Assembly (NCBI GenBank): GCA_016785225.1
Contig: JAFBJZ010000952.1
Location: 7,662,501 to 7,726,500 of the forward strand
Length of the DNA: 64,000 nt
Direction: 5' to 3'
Source: Psettodes erumei
Lineage: Eukaryota > Chordata > Actinopteri > Pleuronectiformes > Psettodidae
Notes under the pieces: model-generated
What the model was told of the DNA's origin: nothing
The model's database searches: none
The model's input: only the letters and a program-made list of their open reading frames with translations
Shown: piece by piece, positions 13,951 through 26,404 of the stretch
Numbering within the stretch: position 1 is the stretch's first letter
How the letters are laid out: every line of letters begins with the position of its first letter
Program-made: the position numbers and the translations under genes

Positions 13951-14420
13951 ACACTCCACAACACTACTGGGACAATGTTTTTTGGACTGATTAATTTAAT
14001 CGAGGACCATGTAAAGCATTAAAAAAAAAATGGCACAGCATGCCAACATGAAAGCATCATCCCAACAGTGAAGTACGGTGGAGGGAGCATTATGATGTGA
14101 GGCTCTGCTGCCACTGAGCCTGGAAAGCTCCCCATCATCGAGTGGAAAATGAATCCCCAACTTTATCCAGGTATCTCAGAGGATAAGGTCACGGTTGCTG
14201 TTCGCAAGCTGAAGCTCAGTAGAAGTTGATGCAGCACAACAGTGACCTTAAAAACTCAAGTAAATCCACTCCAGAAGGAAAATCTGCCTTTTAGAGTGTG
14301 AAGAAGAATGGTCCGTAAAATTCCTCCTGAACGTTGCGCTGGTCTTGACTGGGGTTAATGCTATCAAAAGGTTATTAAATCAGGGGCTTCATTACTTCCT
14401 CCACCTGCAGTTTGATTACT
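13951..14420 (+). mobile_element. Decayed Tc1/mariner-family transposon relic
   Basis: The nucleotide sequence follows the 3' half of a fish Tc1-like transposase gene. The order is ACTGGGACAATGTTTTTTGG with an ACTGAT (the W-D-N-x-x-F-W-T-D region), an AAAAATGGCACAGCATGCCAACATGAAAGCATCATCCC stretch in part, AGTGAAGTACGGTGGAGGGA (the V-K-Y-G-G-G-S segment), and an ACAACAGTGACCTTAAAAAC stretch (the N-D-P-K-H segment). The relic ends in CCTCCACCTGCAGTTTGATT, like the tail of these elements. Stops and indels break every frame, so it is not functional. The 5' half and terminal repeats are not recognisable. Family is known; placement in Tc1 is from remembered sequence pattern. Confidence 0.72.
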
Positions 14421-15949
14421 TAAGCTCGCTGTGATTGTCTATACTCTGCGTCTTAGATGAAGGTCAGATCACATTTAAAGAGCAAGTAATTCAGAAAAGC
14501 GGGTAATTCCAAAGGGTTCACGTTGAACTACACCATTTTTTTTTAAACAAAGTGTTGCCCAAACAGACACACATATTTCCTCATATTCATGTGCACATGG
14601 CATTGACATATTTGTAAACATGTGAATGCACCCTGTCGTATGCAGTGCACTGCCATAATTTGAGACGAGATAATGCCGTCCATGTGAAGGGGAAACCATC
14701 TGAGAGAGCACACCACGCCTGAACGAACACAAAACTGGATGTTTTTCAAACTCGAAATTAAAAGCTGACCCGTTTCTCATGTAGCAACACGTACTGTAAA
14801 TGAATTTAGTGAAAGCTTGGCCCAAACATCACCACAGGGAGCTAGGGACCCCAGGATTCCCCCAATTATCACATTTCAGCCAAGTTGGGTCACACAAAGA
14901 GAGAGACTCGACCCATTTCACGACGACAAAGCTGCAGAGGCTTGAATAGGCCGGTTCCACAGGAATGAGTGCGGCCAGTGCTCTGGGCAACTCATCCATA
15001 CACCGCTCCCCCATCGCTCCCTGAGTGGCCCGACAGAGGAACAGATACAAAGAGATATGATCTCACGAGGAAGAATTTGGACACGCAAAGGCATTCTGAC
15101 TTTTGACGCCTAAAACAAGCGAGCAAGTGAGTTTAACGTGAGTTTACAGCAAAGTCATCTATGTTTACATAAATTTGAACATCTAAATGGGTTACATCAG
15201 CTGTGTGAGTGGACAAGCCCATCCTCCAAATAACTGTCAAGAAAACACTTATTAAATCTGTTGTGGGAAATGTTTTGATAAACGTTCCTCAGCAGAATAT
15301 GTCAAACTGAAATAAACACAGCCTGCTGCAAGAGCTCTTTTTACAAACCATGGAAGAAATCTTGATGACTTTTAGATGCTCCTTCTGGCTGGGAAGCACC
15401 AGGAATAGCTACAATGTTCTGGTTACAATAAAATATAAAAAATAAAAAAATATAAAGCACACAGACGATATTACAACTGGTTATGAAAAAGACCCGAAAT
15501 ATGGTATTACATATCCAGAAAATGTTCTGTTTGTATTACCGTCAAAAGAAAAACCCCCACATTTTTCTATATAGGTTTTTCACACAGCATTCTGCATATA
15601 AGCTGTAACAGAAAGTAACATTACCAGCGTTGATCACGCAACTTTATGAACTACAAGTGAGTTTGTGCGTAGAAATAGCTGATCTCCAGAGGGCCGATTA
15701 GATTCGTGCACAAGCTCTGACTCTTGAGTCGCCACATTCTCGACCACAAGCACGTAACATAAAGCTGTTTAAAAGTAAATTTCGTCGTACAACTCACCCA
15801 TCAGACGAGCGGCTGCAGAGATATCAGCAGTCTTATATCGTTTCGTCAGAGGAGACAATCTTAAAAGTGATGCCAATTTTTAGTCCCCGATATAACTGGG
15901 TGCTGGCGGTGTGGCAGACATCACATCTCCGGGAATGCTTTGCCACAAG

Positions 15950-16087
15950 TGCGTTTTTCACCTAACCCCTTGACTGACGGCTTAAAGTGCGCAGTCAACA
16001 ACTGCAACTATGACTCAAGTCCCCACAAGGTCGCTCCTCTATTTTAGAAGCGACAGAGGTCAAAGGACTCGCGGTGACTATGAAGAC

Positions 16088-16143
<56 letters not shown>

Positions 16144-16335
16144 CGTGCACAAGCGTGTGGAATGACTGCTGTCACATACTATAAGCGACATAGCGCGATT
16201 AGCCTATACAAACACGGGGAACAACTGTCAATCAAGTGGCAGTCGCAGGCGCGAGCGTGACGTCATCGCTCCACAAATTTACAGAGTGCGCCTTGTGCCT
16301 GCGCGAAGTGCTGGCTACTAATAAATGCCAAAAAA
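15950..16335. promoter_or_regulatory. CpG-rich block with a perfect CRE, promoter/enhancer-like
   Basis: CpG density rises sharply here against AT-rich flanks. The block contains a perfect cAMP-response element TGACGTCA at 16258-16265. At about 16048-16060 there is AGGTCAAAGGACT, close to a direct repeat of nuclear-receptor half sites. Near 16300 lies a GCCTGCGCG stretch that partly resembles an NRF1 site. The block is interrupted by a GT microsatellite. The sites are seen directly; activity is inferred. No exon with a splice donor could be attached to it, so it may be an orphan or distal element of cntn6. Confidence 0.35.
16094..16146 (+). repeat. (GT)n microsatellite running into (GC)n
   Basis: About 20 GT units end in GCGCGCGCGCG. 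This purine-pyrimidine alternation can adopt Z-DNA and sits inside the CpG-rich CRE block. Confidence 0.95.
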
Positions 16336-17827
16336 AAAATCTATGGCGGGGCATTCCTATAAACGTCATCAGTTGACCTACATCAAGAGACAATCACTAT
16401 CCCTTTCCGCAGATCGAAAAGGGATGAATGTGATGAAGGTGTTGGGCTCCACCGGAAGAGCATCTGTAATTCAAACAGAGAAGTGCAGCTGTTTAATCTC
16501 ATGCGCATGTGAAAAATGTAAAAGCCATGCCCCTGTTTGTACAGTATGAGTCCCCACCCATTTCATTCCACCTAACGCCCCAGCTGCAGCAATGGTATCA
16601 GCTCAGAGGACAAACACAACACCCGCCGAGAATGAAAAGTGTCTTGTGTGTTTTGCTTGTGCCACGGTTGAATCATCGCGACACTTATGGCGCTTGTTCA
16701 CATGTCTGAAGGAATGTGAAGTGCAGTTAGTGTGGAGAGGACAGAGAGCTTCCTTGGAGTTGAACACGAGCAACCTTATTCACGTACAGTATCTTGCCAA
16801 TCTGTGCTCCAATGTCCTCATAAACTTAAATGTTGAAAGATTTTATCTTGCAGGCATACCATCAAAATCAAAATTAGATCTCAAAAGGCCCTTTTAGCTT
16901 CATTATACTGGTGCTGGCGTGTTAAAACAAGACTGCAACACAACAGGTTGCATAGAATCAACTGTGACTCAGATTTAAGATTGGGGAGACCAAAACAAAT
17001 GAAATGTGATACATGTAGCGTATTTGTTTGTTTTCCAAAAGTCTTACAATACTTGATATTATTATTATTAAATGATGAGTGCTTTGAGTGCATATGTTTC
17101 TGAATATGGTGGGAAACTTTTTACTTTTGCAATAGGGGACCCAGTGAAAAACAAAATGGATTTTTTTTTTTTTTTACTTCCATCAACATGAATAGACCAC
17201 AAAATAAAGTTCCTCACTTTCAAGTTTTCTAGCCAGGCTCCATTCCCACAAGGTCCAAACAGTAAGGCTTGGACCTTGGATTGTAAGGCTATAGAGAAGA
17301 CGCGTACATTGCAATTACCACTTGAACCAGCAGCGAACGCCATGTCCTGAACCCTGACTTCACCCTCCATAGAGAGAGACACTGGGGCACTGCTTGGAGT
17401 TCACACATTTTCACCCATTGAAAGGCCATTGTGCTGCACTGACCTGTAATCTTGACCTTGTGCTGTGTTTCTCTCTGGCTCGAGGCACTTCATTGCTGTT
17501 AAGTGAAATGTGTGCATTCCTCACCACGTTTGACTCTCAGTGTGTATCAACACAAGTAATTCTAAACTTTAAGGAAAACCAGCGTTTCGCCCCATCTAAA
17601 ACTCTCTATTCAAGTGGTGCATCTCACACCAGTGGCAGCAGTTTATTTTTGTCAGCGCATACAATCCCAATGGCAGTTCACATTGACCCCTGCCCTGTGT
17701 TTTTTTAGCTACAAAGAAAACATGCAAAATGATATTCCACCGCAGGAGGAGTGTAGAAAATGTAGTTGCCATGGTAATGGAGGTATATTTTATTGGCAGC
17801 GGGTCTTTCCTCCTGTGGTCTAACAAT

Positions 17828-17839
17828 GCCCCCTAGTGA
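17828..17839 (-). promoter_or_regulatory. CTCF-like core motif
   Basis: GCCCCCTAGTGA matches 11 of 12 positions of the reverse-complemented CTCF core GCCMYCTRSTGG. A single motif hit is weak evidence for binding. Confidence 0.25.
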
Positions 17840-19602
17840 CATCTCAGGTGGCCTCGCACACCAGGGAGGCGGCGCCACAATCCAGAAATAGTATTTTCAC
17901 AGCCTCACTCCAGCAAGCTCAGAATGCTTGAAGTCATTTGCCTTAAGCAGGTTTTATTTTCAACCTCAGTAACTATTGGACTTTTTTTTTTTAATATGCT
18001 GTGATGTATTTAAGAAAGGCTGGGAAATGGAAGTTGACGGATTAAGCCAAATAAGAACATGTTTGTCTCTAACACAGGGTCGATCTCATGCAGTGCAAGG
18101 ACTGCGTCCATTTTTTCTTAGGTGCATTTGAGCGTGAAACATAATTTGTACCAGCTGCAGTGTTTTTTTTCTCCTTGATTGAATGTGGAAAATATGTGAA
18201 GATTTGCCAACTGGCTGAGCAAGAAATGTTCTCAGGTGCCTCTGCTGCCGGTTATGCTGAGGCTCCATGTTGACATGTTGTTATTTACTAGGCTTAAACT
18301 CTAGAGGGTGCGTCTGAACACATTTCCCTGTGGTATCTATGCTGCTCTCTGGTCTCAGCCATCCAGGTAGTAATTTGATATAAATACTGATTACAATATT
18401 AAACCAGATCTTCAAATCTATCTCTATAAAATATTTAATTCATCCAAGTCTTCACCGTGGTCTTGCAAGTTGCTAATATCAAATCTTCTAAAGGACTTTT
18501 GTCTCTGTGGTGGCTTATTGTCTATGACATAAAAAACATACTGTCTCATCAAACCTAAGATAACCTGGTGAAAATAGTGAACTTTGGTAAGATTCTGCTT
18601 TTGTCTGTTATGTTAAGCTTCAGCCTGCCGTAGTGAACATCATAGTGCTTAATTTGAAATCTTTGGCAACATGATGCCAATCTTCCCTAAATTGTGTTAG
18701 CCTCCCTTTTAATTGGGCACTGACCTTCAGATAACTGTTAGTGAAGGCAAATGAGTCTAAATAAAAGCGAAAAAAGCCAGAAAGTTGACCAAGCAGAGAA
18801 GAAAAGGCTGTACTCCTTTTGTGAAATTCAAAGGGAATGGACACGTTCAGGGGTTGAACTTTAAAAAAAAACGTTTCTATATGAATTTTATAATTATTTT
18901 GATATAGTTTTTTCAACGGGCACAGTGACCTGAAGATGTCAGGGATCTTTCTCTACCTCCATTTCCTTCAGCGCAATATTGAATATTTCATTGCCATGCA
19001 GAGCTCAGGTGTCCTTTGCAGTGTCTGAGTGCACCAACCTCACCGCTGTGTATCAGATTCATAAAAGAGTGCCAGAATGGATGAAAGGGGTGTGCAAAGA
19101 AAGGACATAAGAGAAATGTTCTTTCTGAAGTAGAACACTTTAGAGCATACAGAAGATGCATCCAATATCAAAGTCGAATACTTGTGTGGGGGTTTTTTAT
19201 GACTAATTGCATCATGTGAACAACACTGGGCACATCAAGCAAAATTTCAGTTTTACTGGCACTGAAATATCTCATCTTACAGCAGTGCAATGGGCCCTAA
19301 ATAGAGATGGACAGGGAATAAATGTTGACTGATAACTGCTTTCAAAGCCGGCTGCCTCCATTTTATTGACTGGAGACCCAGGGGTGTGAATGTGTATGAG
19401 AATATGTCAGTGTTGCAGTGGAATAAGAGAAGTTTCATCACCACTACTTAACAGTATTACAGGTAGCTCGCTGCCGGAGCCCAAGGGAAAAATTGAAATT
19501 GAAATGTTAAATGACTTTAATACAGGTATATATACACGCATATTGGGAATATGTGACTAATGGTAGTCATGTACTGTGCTTTGTATACAAAACAGAGTAC
19601 AG

Positions 19603-19606
<4 letters not shown>

Positions 19607-19642
<36 letters not shown>

Positions 19643-19670
19643 TTCTCACTCTCTCTCTCTCTCTCTCTCT
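19607..19670. repeat. (AG)n followed by (CT)n: self-complementary microsatellite pair
   Basis: A pure AG run (19607-19639) is followed after a spacer of about nine bases by a CT run (19649-19670). The two are reverse complements, so single-stranded DNA or RNA could fold into a stem of about 22 bp. Confidence 0.9.
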
Positions 19671-22227
19671 GCATTTGTATGCATCCTTGCCTCACTTCAT
19701 ATAGAGCTGAGGAAAACAAATGAACATGCTGAATATGTAGCCTTCATGCAAATGGAACAGGATGATATAACGTTGCAGGATTGTGTGGGGCTCAAATTTG
19801 TAACGGCAAAAACACTTTAGCTTTGTCTAAATTGGTACATTAAGCCCTTTTGTATTGACATTTTCATTTTATTTCAAAATCAAAACCTATTAAGAAAAAT
19901 GGATGATGTCAGTGGATGGAGGTTATTAAATGAACAGGCATCATTTTTTTTTATACTGTTTTGTTCACATTGTCAAAGTAAAAGTCAAAGAAGTCTCACA
20001 GCTGCTTTATGCCCCTGACCAAAACCTTAACAATAACAGCTGTTAGAGTCCTATTATTTGTTATTTATACACAAAGAAATATTTCAATTCTAATTAAAGC
20101 AATGATCTATACATAATCCTAATGAATAGATTTTTCATTTCATGTACACCCGTAAGTCAGTTTGTTGACCACTGAAGGATCATTTATGTTAATTAAGTAA
20201 GTTGTTTGAATAATTCATGTTTGTGACATCCTGAATGCTTGTACAATGGCATCAGGAAAGATGATCTGTGAATCCATGGATCTTTGAGAGCCAAGTACAT
20301 GTACTGCTCTTTGTGGCAGACATAATGAGAAAACTTTGCCTTTTTGCACTATTTCTGCATCATTTATCACCAAAGAAATGTGCCAGTTAACACTTGAATA
20401 CTGCTGAGCAGTTGTTGGTTCCCAGCTGTTTGAAGTTGATTGTGTTTTGGCATTTTCTTGAGTGTGCAGACGAGAATGTTTTGTGTGCACTGCATGTTAT
20501 TGTGTTGATGTTGGCATCTAATTGCTACTAAAGCACATCTTTAAAAATCGACAGCATTCATTTTTGTTTTTTTACAAACAAGCTAATATGCCTGCAGCCT
20601 TAAATGTATGCTAAGTGCAGTGGAATCGTTGTCTGTCATTGACAAGTTGAGAGTGAAAACATTCATTAGGAAGAAGCTATTGAAAATCCATACAGTGGTC
20701 TGCACCTTGGACCCATATACCCCAATCACCCAGGATAGATCTTTTCATTGAACAAATTGTGTCAAAACAAATGCCAGCAGCACCAGGCTGCGCATTGGCC
20801 GGACATCCATGATGTGTGTTTAAGTGCAGAAGCCCTCTCTGGAGAAGGGACTTTGGTGGCATCCCCATTGTTTGTTCCATTATTCTGCGGGCTTCACTTA
20901 CCCGTAAGCCTCTAATGCTCCCAAAATGAAGGTAAACACAACCGCCAACTGCCTAGTTCTCTCATGACAGAAGCATACATTTTATTTAAGGAGGCAGACT
21001 ACAGGCAGCACTTATTGGATTTAGTAAGTTGTGTGAGGCTGGAGAATTTCCCAAACACTTTTTTTCTGCCAATAACTTTAATTTATTAACATCTGGATTG
21101 GTTTTTTTTAGGATTACTAGAGCAGTGTTTCATTTAAATAAGGTATTCAGATACCTGAGGATATTCTAATAAATAGTATGCACAGAAATTAATATTAAAT
21201 AATTAATAATGGTTGGCTTGCTCAATTCCTTTCATTTTTTGGAATATGTGACGTAACTATTAGCTTTCTCTCTTTCCTGTCCAATTTTTGTCTCCGGAAA
21301 TATGTAAGAGAATAAAATTTGGCCATGTGGCCAAATGAGACCATTTGTGGCTGTGCAGATTCGGGCAGTTTCTCAGAAGAGAAAAAATGCCATTGGCATG
21401 TGAGGTAGCCTGACCTTGAAGGTTCAGTAGTTTTATTGATTGCGGATGTCAGACGACCAAATATTGGGCAGCAAAACCGAATCAGGAAAACAATATACTC
21501 ACACGTGTCCGCGCACACATGCATACACACGATGAGTGAATGGAAAACTGAAAGTGAAATGAGAGCTAAAATATTTATAAGTAATGAATATTCAGCTGAG
21601 AGTACTTTTGCATCATCCCCCACAACAGTTTTACAGTTTAAATATTTATAGCTGCTTAAATAAAGGAACAGCCGCACAACCTAAACATTGGGGGTGTCTA
21701 GGTGAGAACAAACACGCAGTATATGAGGCTTTCCAGTCTCTACGGATGTAAGGAGATTCAGAAGTCTCAAAGCCTCGTTTAAATCTGCACGTCTCTGTGG
21801 TGTGCATGTGGTCAGGCAAAGGATGTGACAACAGGATAGACTTCCTGTCTGAAAACACACGGCAAGTTGTTCCACTTAACAGTCTTCTCTTCCCACTCTT
21901 CATCACACCTCCCCTCCCCTCTCCCGACTGAAAGCATTAAAAGCAATTTTGATTTGGTTATCATTTTACGCATTGCCACTGGCAAGAATTTATAACCACA
22001 TGGGCCGCACTGGAAATGCCTGTTCAGACTGTCATGAGGACGTGGGCAGTAATGTCTGCTGCCACCTGCTCCCTTCCCAATGTTTTCTGCTCAGCATTGC
22101 AGGGCTACTGGCAATGAGTCTAATTCTGTCTGCACAGCGAGTTCAGGATTTAGGGACCTTTTACCCGGGCCGTAAAGGCATCGGGAGATGATGATGCCAG
22201 TGCAATTTACTCTTGTCAAAACTTCAA

Positions 22228-22440
22228 GGTTGGCCTAGAGGTAGAGATACTGACTATCAACAAACTACTGTAAGAAACTCTTGGGCTGATTCCTTTCTCT
22301 GGGTGCAGTGAGCGAGCCATTATATTTGCACACTATCAACTCCAAGGTGGCTGTTGTTATAGACCACAAACACTGCTTAAGAGCCCTTGTGTGAGACACT
22401 AAACCCCAAATTACTCCAGAGGTGATGTATTACTGCTGAG
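22228..22440 (+). mobile_element. Highly diverged tRNA-derived SINE
   Basis: The head, GGTTGGCCTAGAGGTAGAGA, resembles a tRNA A-box region (GGYTGGCTCAGTGGTAGAGC in younger copies). The 3' part, GACACTAAACCCCAAATTAC, matches the teleost SINE body that usually reads GACACTGAACCCCAAATTGC. The B box and middle are too decayed to read. A better copy of a similar element lies at 28569-28790. Confidence 0.45.
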
Positions 22441-23962
22441 AGTAAAAGTAAGAGACTTTCTGGCCTCTTTGTGCCTCTCCAAGTTGCCTTATGTCGATTT
22501 GAAAACTCTCCGTAAAAGCTGTGATTTTCTGACCTCTGTCACAGTAAAGCTGGTCCATATTGTTGGTTGGTGGCTGACATTTTCAAACCTTGTTTTAACA
22601 ATTGTCACTGCAGAAATTGCTTGTGCATCAGTTGCAAACACAATGAGATCTCTGACAGTCTCGAGCACAACCGACCATGATGAGCTTCACTACCAATGTT
22701 ATTTTGTCTACTGCATATTAAAAGAAAGGAAGATTGAAAAAACTGTTTCTGTGCAGTATGTGTGGCATTTTAATCAACTTCTCCTTGTATGGCATTTTTA
22801 CGACAATCAGTGTACATCATTATCAAAGTCAATTGCTTGAGTTACCTTTATATAATTAATTGAACTGTGGTTGAGATCAACAGCCTCTGTTGCACTGTGG
22901 ATAATGCTGGTTAATGGTGATCCATATTATGACCACATCTCCAATAAACTGTTTTGCTCCTTGTTGCAATGGAGAAGGCGATTGTGTGCGCCCCTGGGCA
23001 TCACTCTGCACGAGTTTGTTTTTAATCCAGCATGATGGATAAGAGCTGATAATGGATAGTCTTTCACTCACACCGCCATCTGTTCTTGCAAGAAATCCTT
23101 AGTTCAATTGAAGCTTTATGAATACTCTCTGTTAATACTGTTCATCCTTTGTGCAAACTTTTTTTTTGTCACAAATGAGGTGTAATATTGAATTTTCATT
23201 TACATAAACTGGCAGGCAGACAGACAAACGTGTGCATTGTATCTCTCTGCTGAATTCACTGGACTCCCCCCAGGTCAGACCTCACCAGCTGGCTTTTAAT
23301 TGCAGGTCTCTTCTGTAGCCAAGCAAATTTTTTATTGACCTACAGGAGGATTTATCTCAAAGTGGATCTCTCCCTTCATTAGCCCCTAGCAAGGCCTCCC
23401 TATAGTAGAAAGTAAATTCTCGATCCACCAAAGTAATGGACCTCCGCAGCCATGGAACTGCAGTATGCAATAAAAGGCATGCTGGCCCATTAGTCTTCTA
23501 TGCAAGGCTGTTGAAAAGAGTCTGCCTAATGAACTAAGGCTACCAGAAACATTGAAAAAAATAGACAACAATGAGGGAAACTGTCTGAGGTAGAATGAGA
23601 ACGGGAGAGAGGGAGAAGGAGAGAAAACCCCCAGGAACATCTGTGTGATATATTTAAGTGAACTGCAGAGAACAACCAAATCGTTTTAGATTGACAATCA
23701 CGTAGGTGAGAGATGTTTTTTTGTTCAGATGTATTATACAATAGCGCATAGGGGTATGAAAAAAGGGAGAGGATTTATGGTTTAGTGAAAAATGATTACA
23801 GCAAAAGTGAAAGTGATGTAAGTTTACATATTTGCAGCAATAGCTGTTACATTTTTCATGAAATAATAAAGTAGGCTATATAGTGTTTCCTCCAGTCCTG
23901 ACAAATTGACAAATTGTCAAATTAGTTTCCATTTACAAATGACAAATTGCCTTCCATTTCTA

Positions 23963-23964
<2 letters not shown>

Positions 23965-24001
<37 letters not shown>
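23965..24001 (+). repeat. (TG)n microsatellite
   Basis: An uninterrupted TG run of 37 bases. Confidence 0.95.
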
Positions 24002-24003
<2 letters not shown>

Positions 24004-25146
24004 TTTTCATACCATCGCCATCCTCACACAGCCGGAAGCATTCCTGTAAGGTGTGCAGTCGGGAGTTGAGCAATGTTCTGTGATCAGGAAACATCATAAT
24101 TAACATCCTACATCCTATTTGAAGTGTGTGCGCTCGAGATTTCCTCTGCCACTTTGTGGGAAATTGCTGTGTTTTGCTGTCTGTTAACCGACCTGCAGAG
24201 TTAGCAAATTAAGCGGTGATGTTTTCCTCAACAAAAGTGGGTTAATCATGGGGGTCACAGCATTGTGCGATAAGCACATATCTTGCAACCATTTGCACTT
24301 TGCTTTGTGCTCTCCAAAAATTAGACGAGCCAGTAATACAGGAGAATTTACAGCGAGCCCTCTTAATGGTTGAGAAATAAGACCTAATGGCTTTTGCCGC
24401 TTAACACGTGCGTTCAAGACACCAAGCTCATCGCCATCATACATACACATACCACAAATGCACAGACACACACGCAGATGCACACATGTACACTGAAGGA
24501 AGTAATACCTTCAGGGGGTTGCTATTAAGATGGTTAATCCGTGGGCCTTGAGAGGAGCAGGATAAAATATTCCTGGAGGAAGCTTTTCCACAACAAGCTC
24601 CTAGGATCAAGTGCATGAATAAATTACAGGCATAATTAAAGGAAATGTCAAATGGCTGCTGTATGGAGCATTATTAACGATGCCCTGGCCATGTTAAAGG
24701 AACCTGGGCCTGAAATAAGGATGATCAATGTAGGTTTAATGGGGTTCCTAGTAGACTGGGATAATACAGTTAGGTTTCAATGAGGCCCAGCAGAGATATT
24801 GTAACCGTTGATTGTTGTGTTTGGGATGGGAGGGGTGTGTGTGTGTGTGGGGGGTGATATACAAAAGGGCAACATAGCTGTGGTGGTAAAGAGGGATTCA
24901 GTGTTTGTGTCAGACAGCGTAATGAAGGGCAGTGGTTTATCTGAGAGCAGGAGAGTGGGAATAGAGAGGAAGGTCTTTCAAGTCTTGTCATGGGAAAGAC
25001 ATCTTTTCAACATTGAACCGAAGCTGTCAGCGGATGCTTATCAAAAACAGTGAGACGTCAGCCTTCTGCAACTCAGTACGTACAGCCATGAAATTTCTTT
25101 CACTTGGCTAAACCGTCTGAATTATTGTCAAGTCAGCTGAAGTAAA

Positions 25147-25338
25147 TTTCCTTTATACAGCCCAAAATCACAAATTTGTCTCGGAGGGCTTTACATTCCG
25201 AGCAACATACAACAACCTCTAATTATCCTCAGACAAGTTGGGGGGGGAGGACAAGGAGGAAAAAAGAGAAACCAAAGGAACAGCAGTCGAGCAAGAATCC
25301 CTCTTCCAGGATGAACAGACATGCTGTTTTATTGACAG
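25147..25338 (+). repeat. Copy of a dispersed teleost repeat
   Basis: It begins TTCCTTTATACAGCCCAAAA and continues with TCACAAATTTGTCTCGGAGG and GCTTTACATTCC. It ends with AGCAAGAATCCCTCTTCCAG and GATGAACAGACATGC. This order (cytosol-facing gene flanks aside) matches an abundant fish interspersed repeat that I recognise by its conserved AGCCCAAAATCACAAATTTG core. I cannot give its database name. It carries no coding frame. Confidence 0.6.
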
Positions 25339-26383
25339 ATGTAAAAGTTTAAGAATTAAAATATGAAGACATACTGCAGAAGCACAATACTAAATTGATA
25401 ATGTGAACAAATAAAAAACGACAATAAAATGAAGTCATTTATTATGTAAATACTGTTGAAAGTGTCTAGAGTACTTGGCATCAGTTATACAGCTGCCGGT
25501 GTATACTCTCTGGTGAAACGTTTCATTCTTGTTACTAAATAGTAAAACAATGGCATTAAGACAACATGCCTTTTCAAAATCAAAACTTTGACTTGTCAAA
25601 GTTGGAAAAACACAGGTGCACAACATGACCAATAGTCCCGTTCTATTGAGATTGTCCTAACCAAGCCTCATAGTATAGGTTCTCTATGCAAATAGCATAT
25701 TATGACCTGTTGTGGTTGTAATGATTATGACGGGAGCCAAAGAAGAAGTTAGGTGATGTAGTAGAAACAGAGACAAAGCCGTGTTGGAAGGAGGAGGGTG
25801 GGAGTGGATGTTTGGGTCAAAGTGACACAAAAGACAGGACTTTCATGCAGGAGGCTTCTGTTCATTTCCAGCGTGAAACCGAGAGTTTATTTTATTATCA
25901 CTGTAGCCCTGGCGGTGAGGGCCCTGTAACTGAACATTTTTACTTATTTTAACCCAAACCAAAAGTCCCAAATACATTTTTTTTTTGTGCCTGCACTTCA
26001 CTAAACAGCAATATACAAGAGTGGGGACAAGTGATGGTTGATTAAGTTCGAGGACTTGTTGGTTCTATTCATTGCCAGAATCCTGAAGCTGATCAGCTCA
26101 CTTGAAATCAGTCATCGTTAATTTTATTGTGTGCACCTTGGGCTGTGAAATTTTTGTCAAAATTTCAGTGGAAAGTACTCATGACTCAGTTTGTATTTGG
26201 TGGACAGGCGGACACTCCATTACAGTTTCAACAATAACCAGGTGCATTTTTTGTGCAGTGACTGTTAGAGTGGAGAACTCAGTTCAGTTTCACCCACAAC
26301 ACTTCAGCCTCCTCCAATCAGAAGCTCGCCTGATTGATGTCTTTTAGCCCCCATGCATACCCAGCTTGCAAGCAAAGAAAAAA

Positions 26384-26404
26384 ACACACACACACACACA
26401 CACA
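26384..26404 (+). repeat. Short (CA)n microsatellite
   Basis: About ten CA units following an A-rich run. Confidence 0.9.

Larger units (their letters stand above)
14421..22227. other. Gene-free intergenic stretch with microsatellites
   Basis: No gene is recognised. The stretch holds a CpG-rich block with a CRE (15950-16335), a long GT microsatellite inside it, a CTCF-like core at 17828 and an AG/CT inverted microsatellite pair at 19607-19670, each listed separately. The 151-codon minus-strand frame at 21222-21677 has no domain and AT-driven composition, and I regard it as chance. Confidence 0.55.

Noticed and set aside
19511..19820. Frames with Arg-Glu and Ser-Leu runs
   Set aside because: They are translations of the AG/CT microsatellite pair.
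21222..21677. A 151-codon minus-strand frame
   Set aside because: No recognisable domain, AT-driven composition, no splice context; expected by chance in a gene desert of this size.
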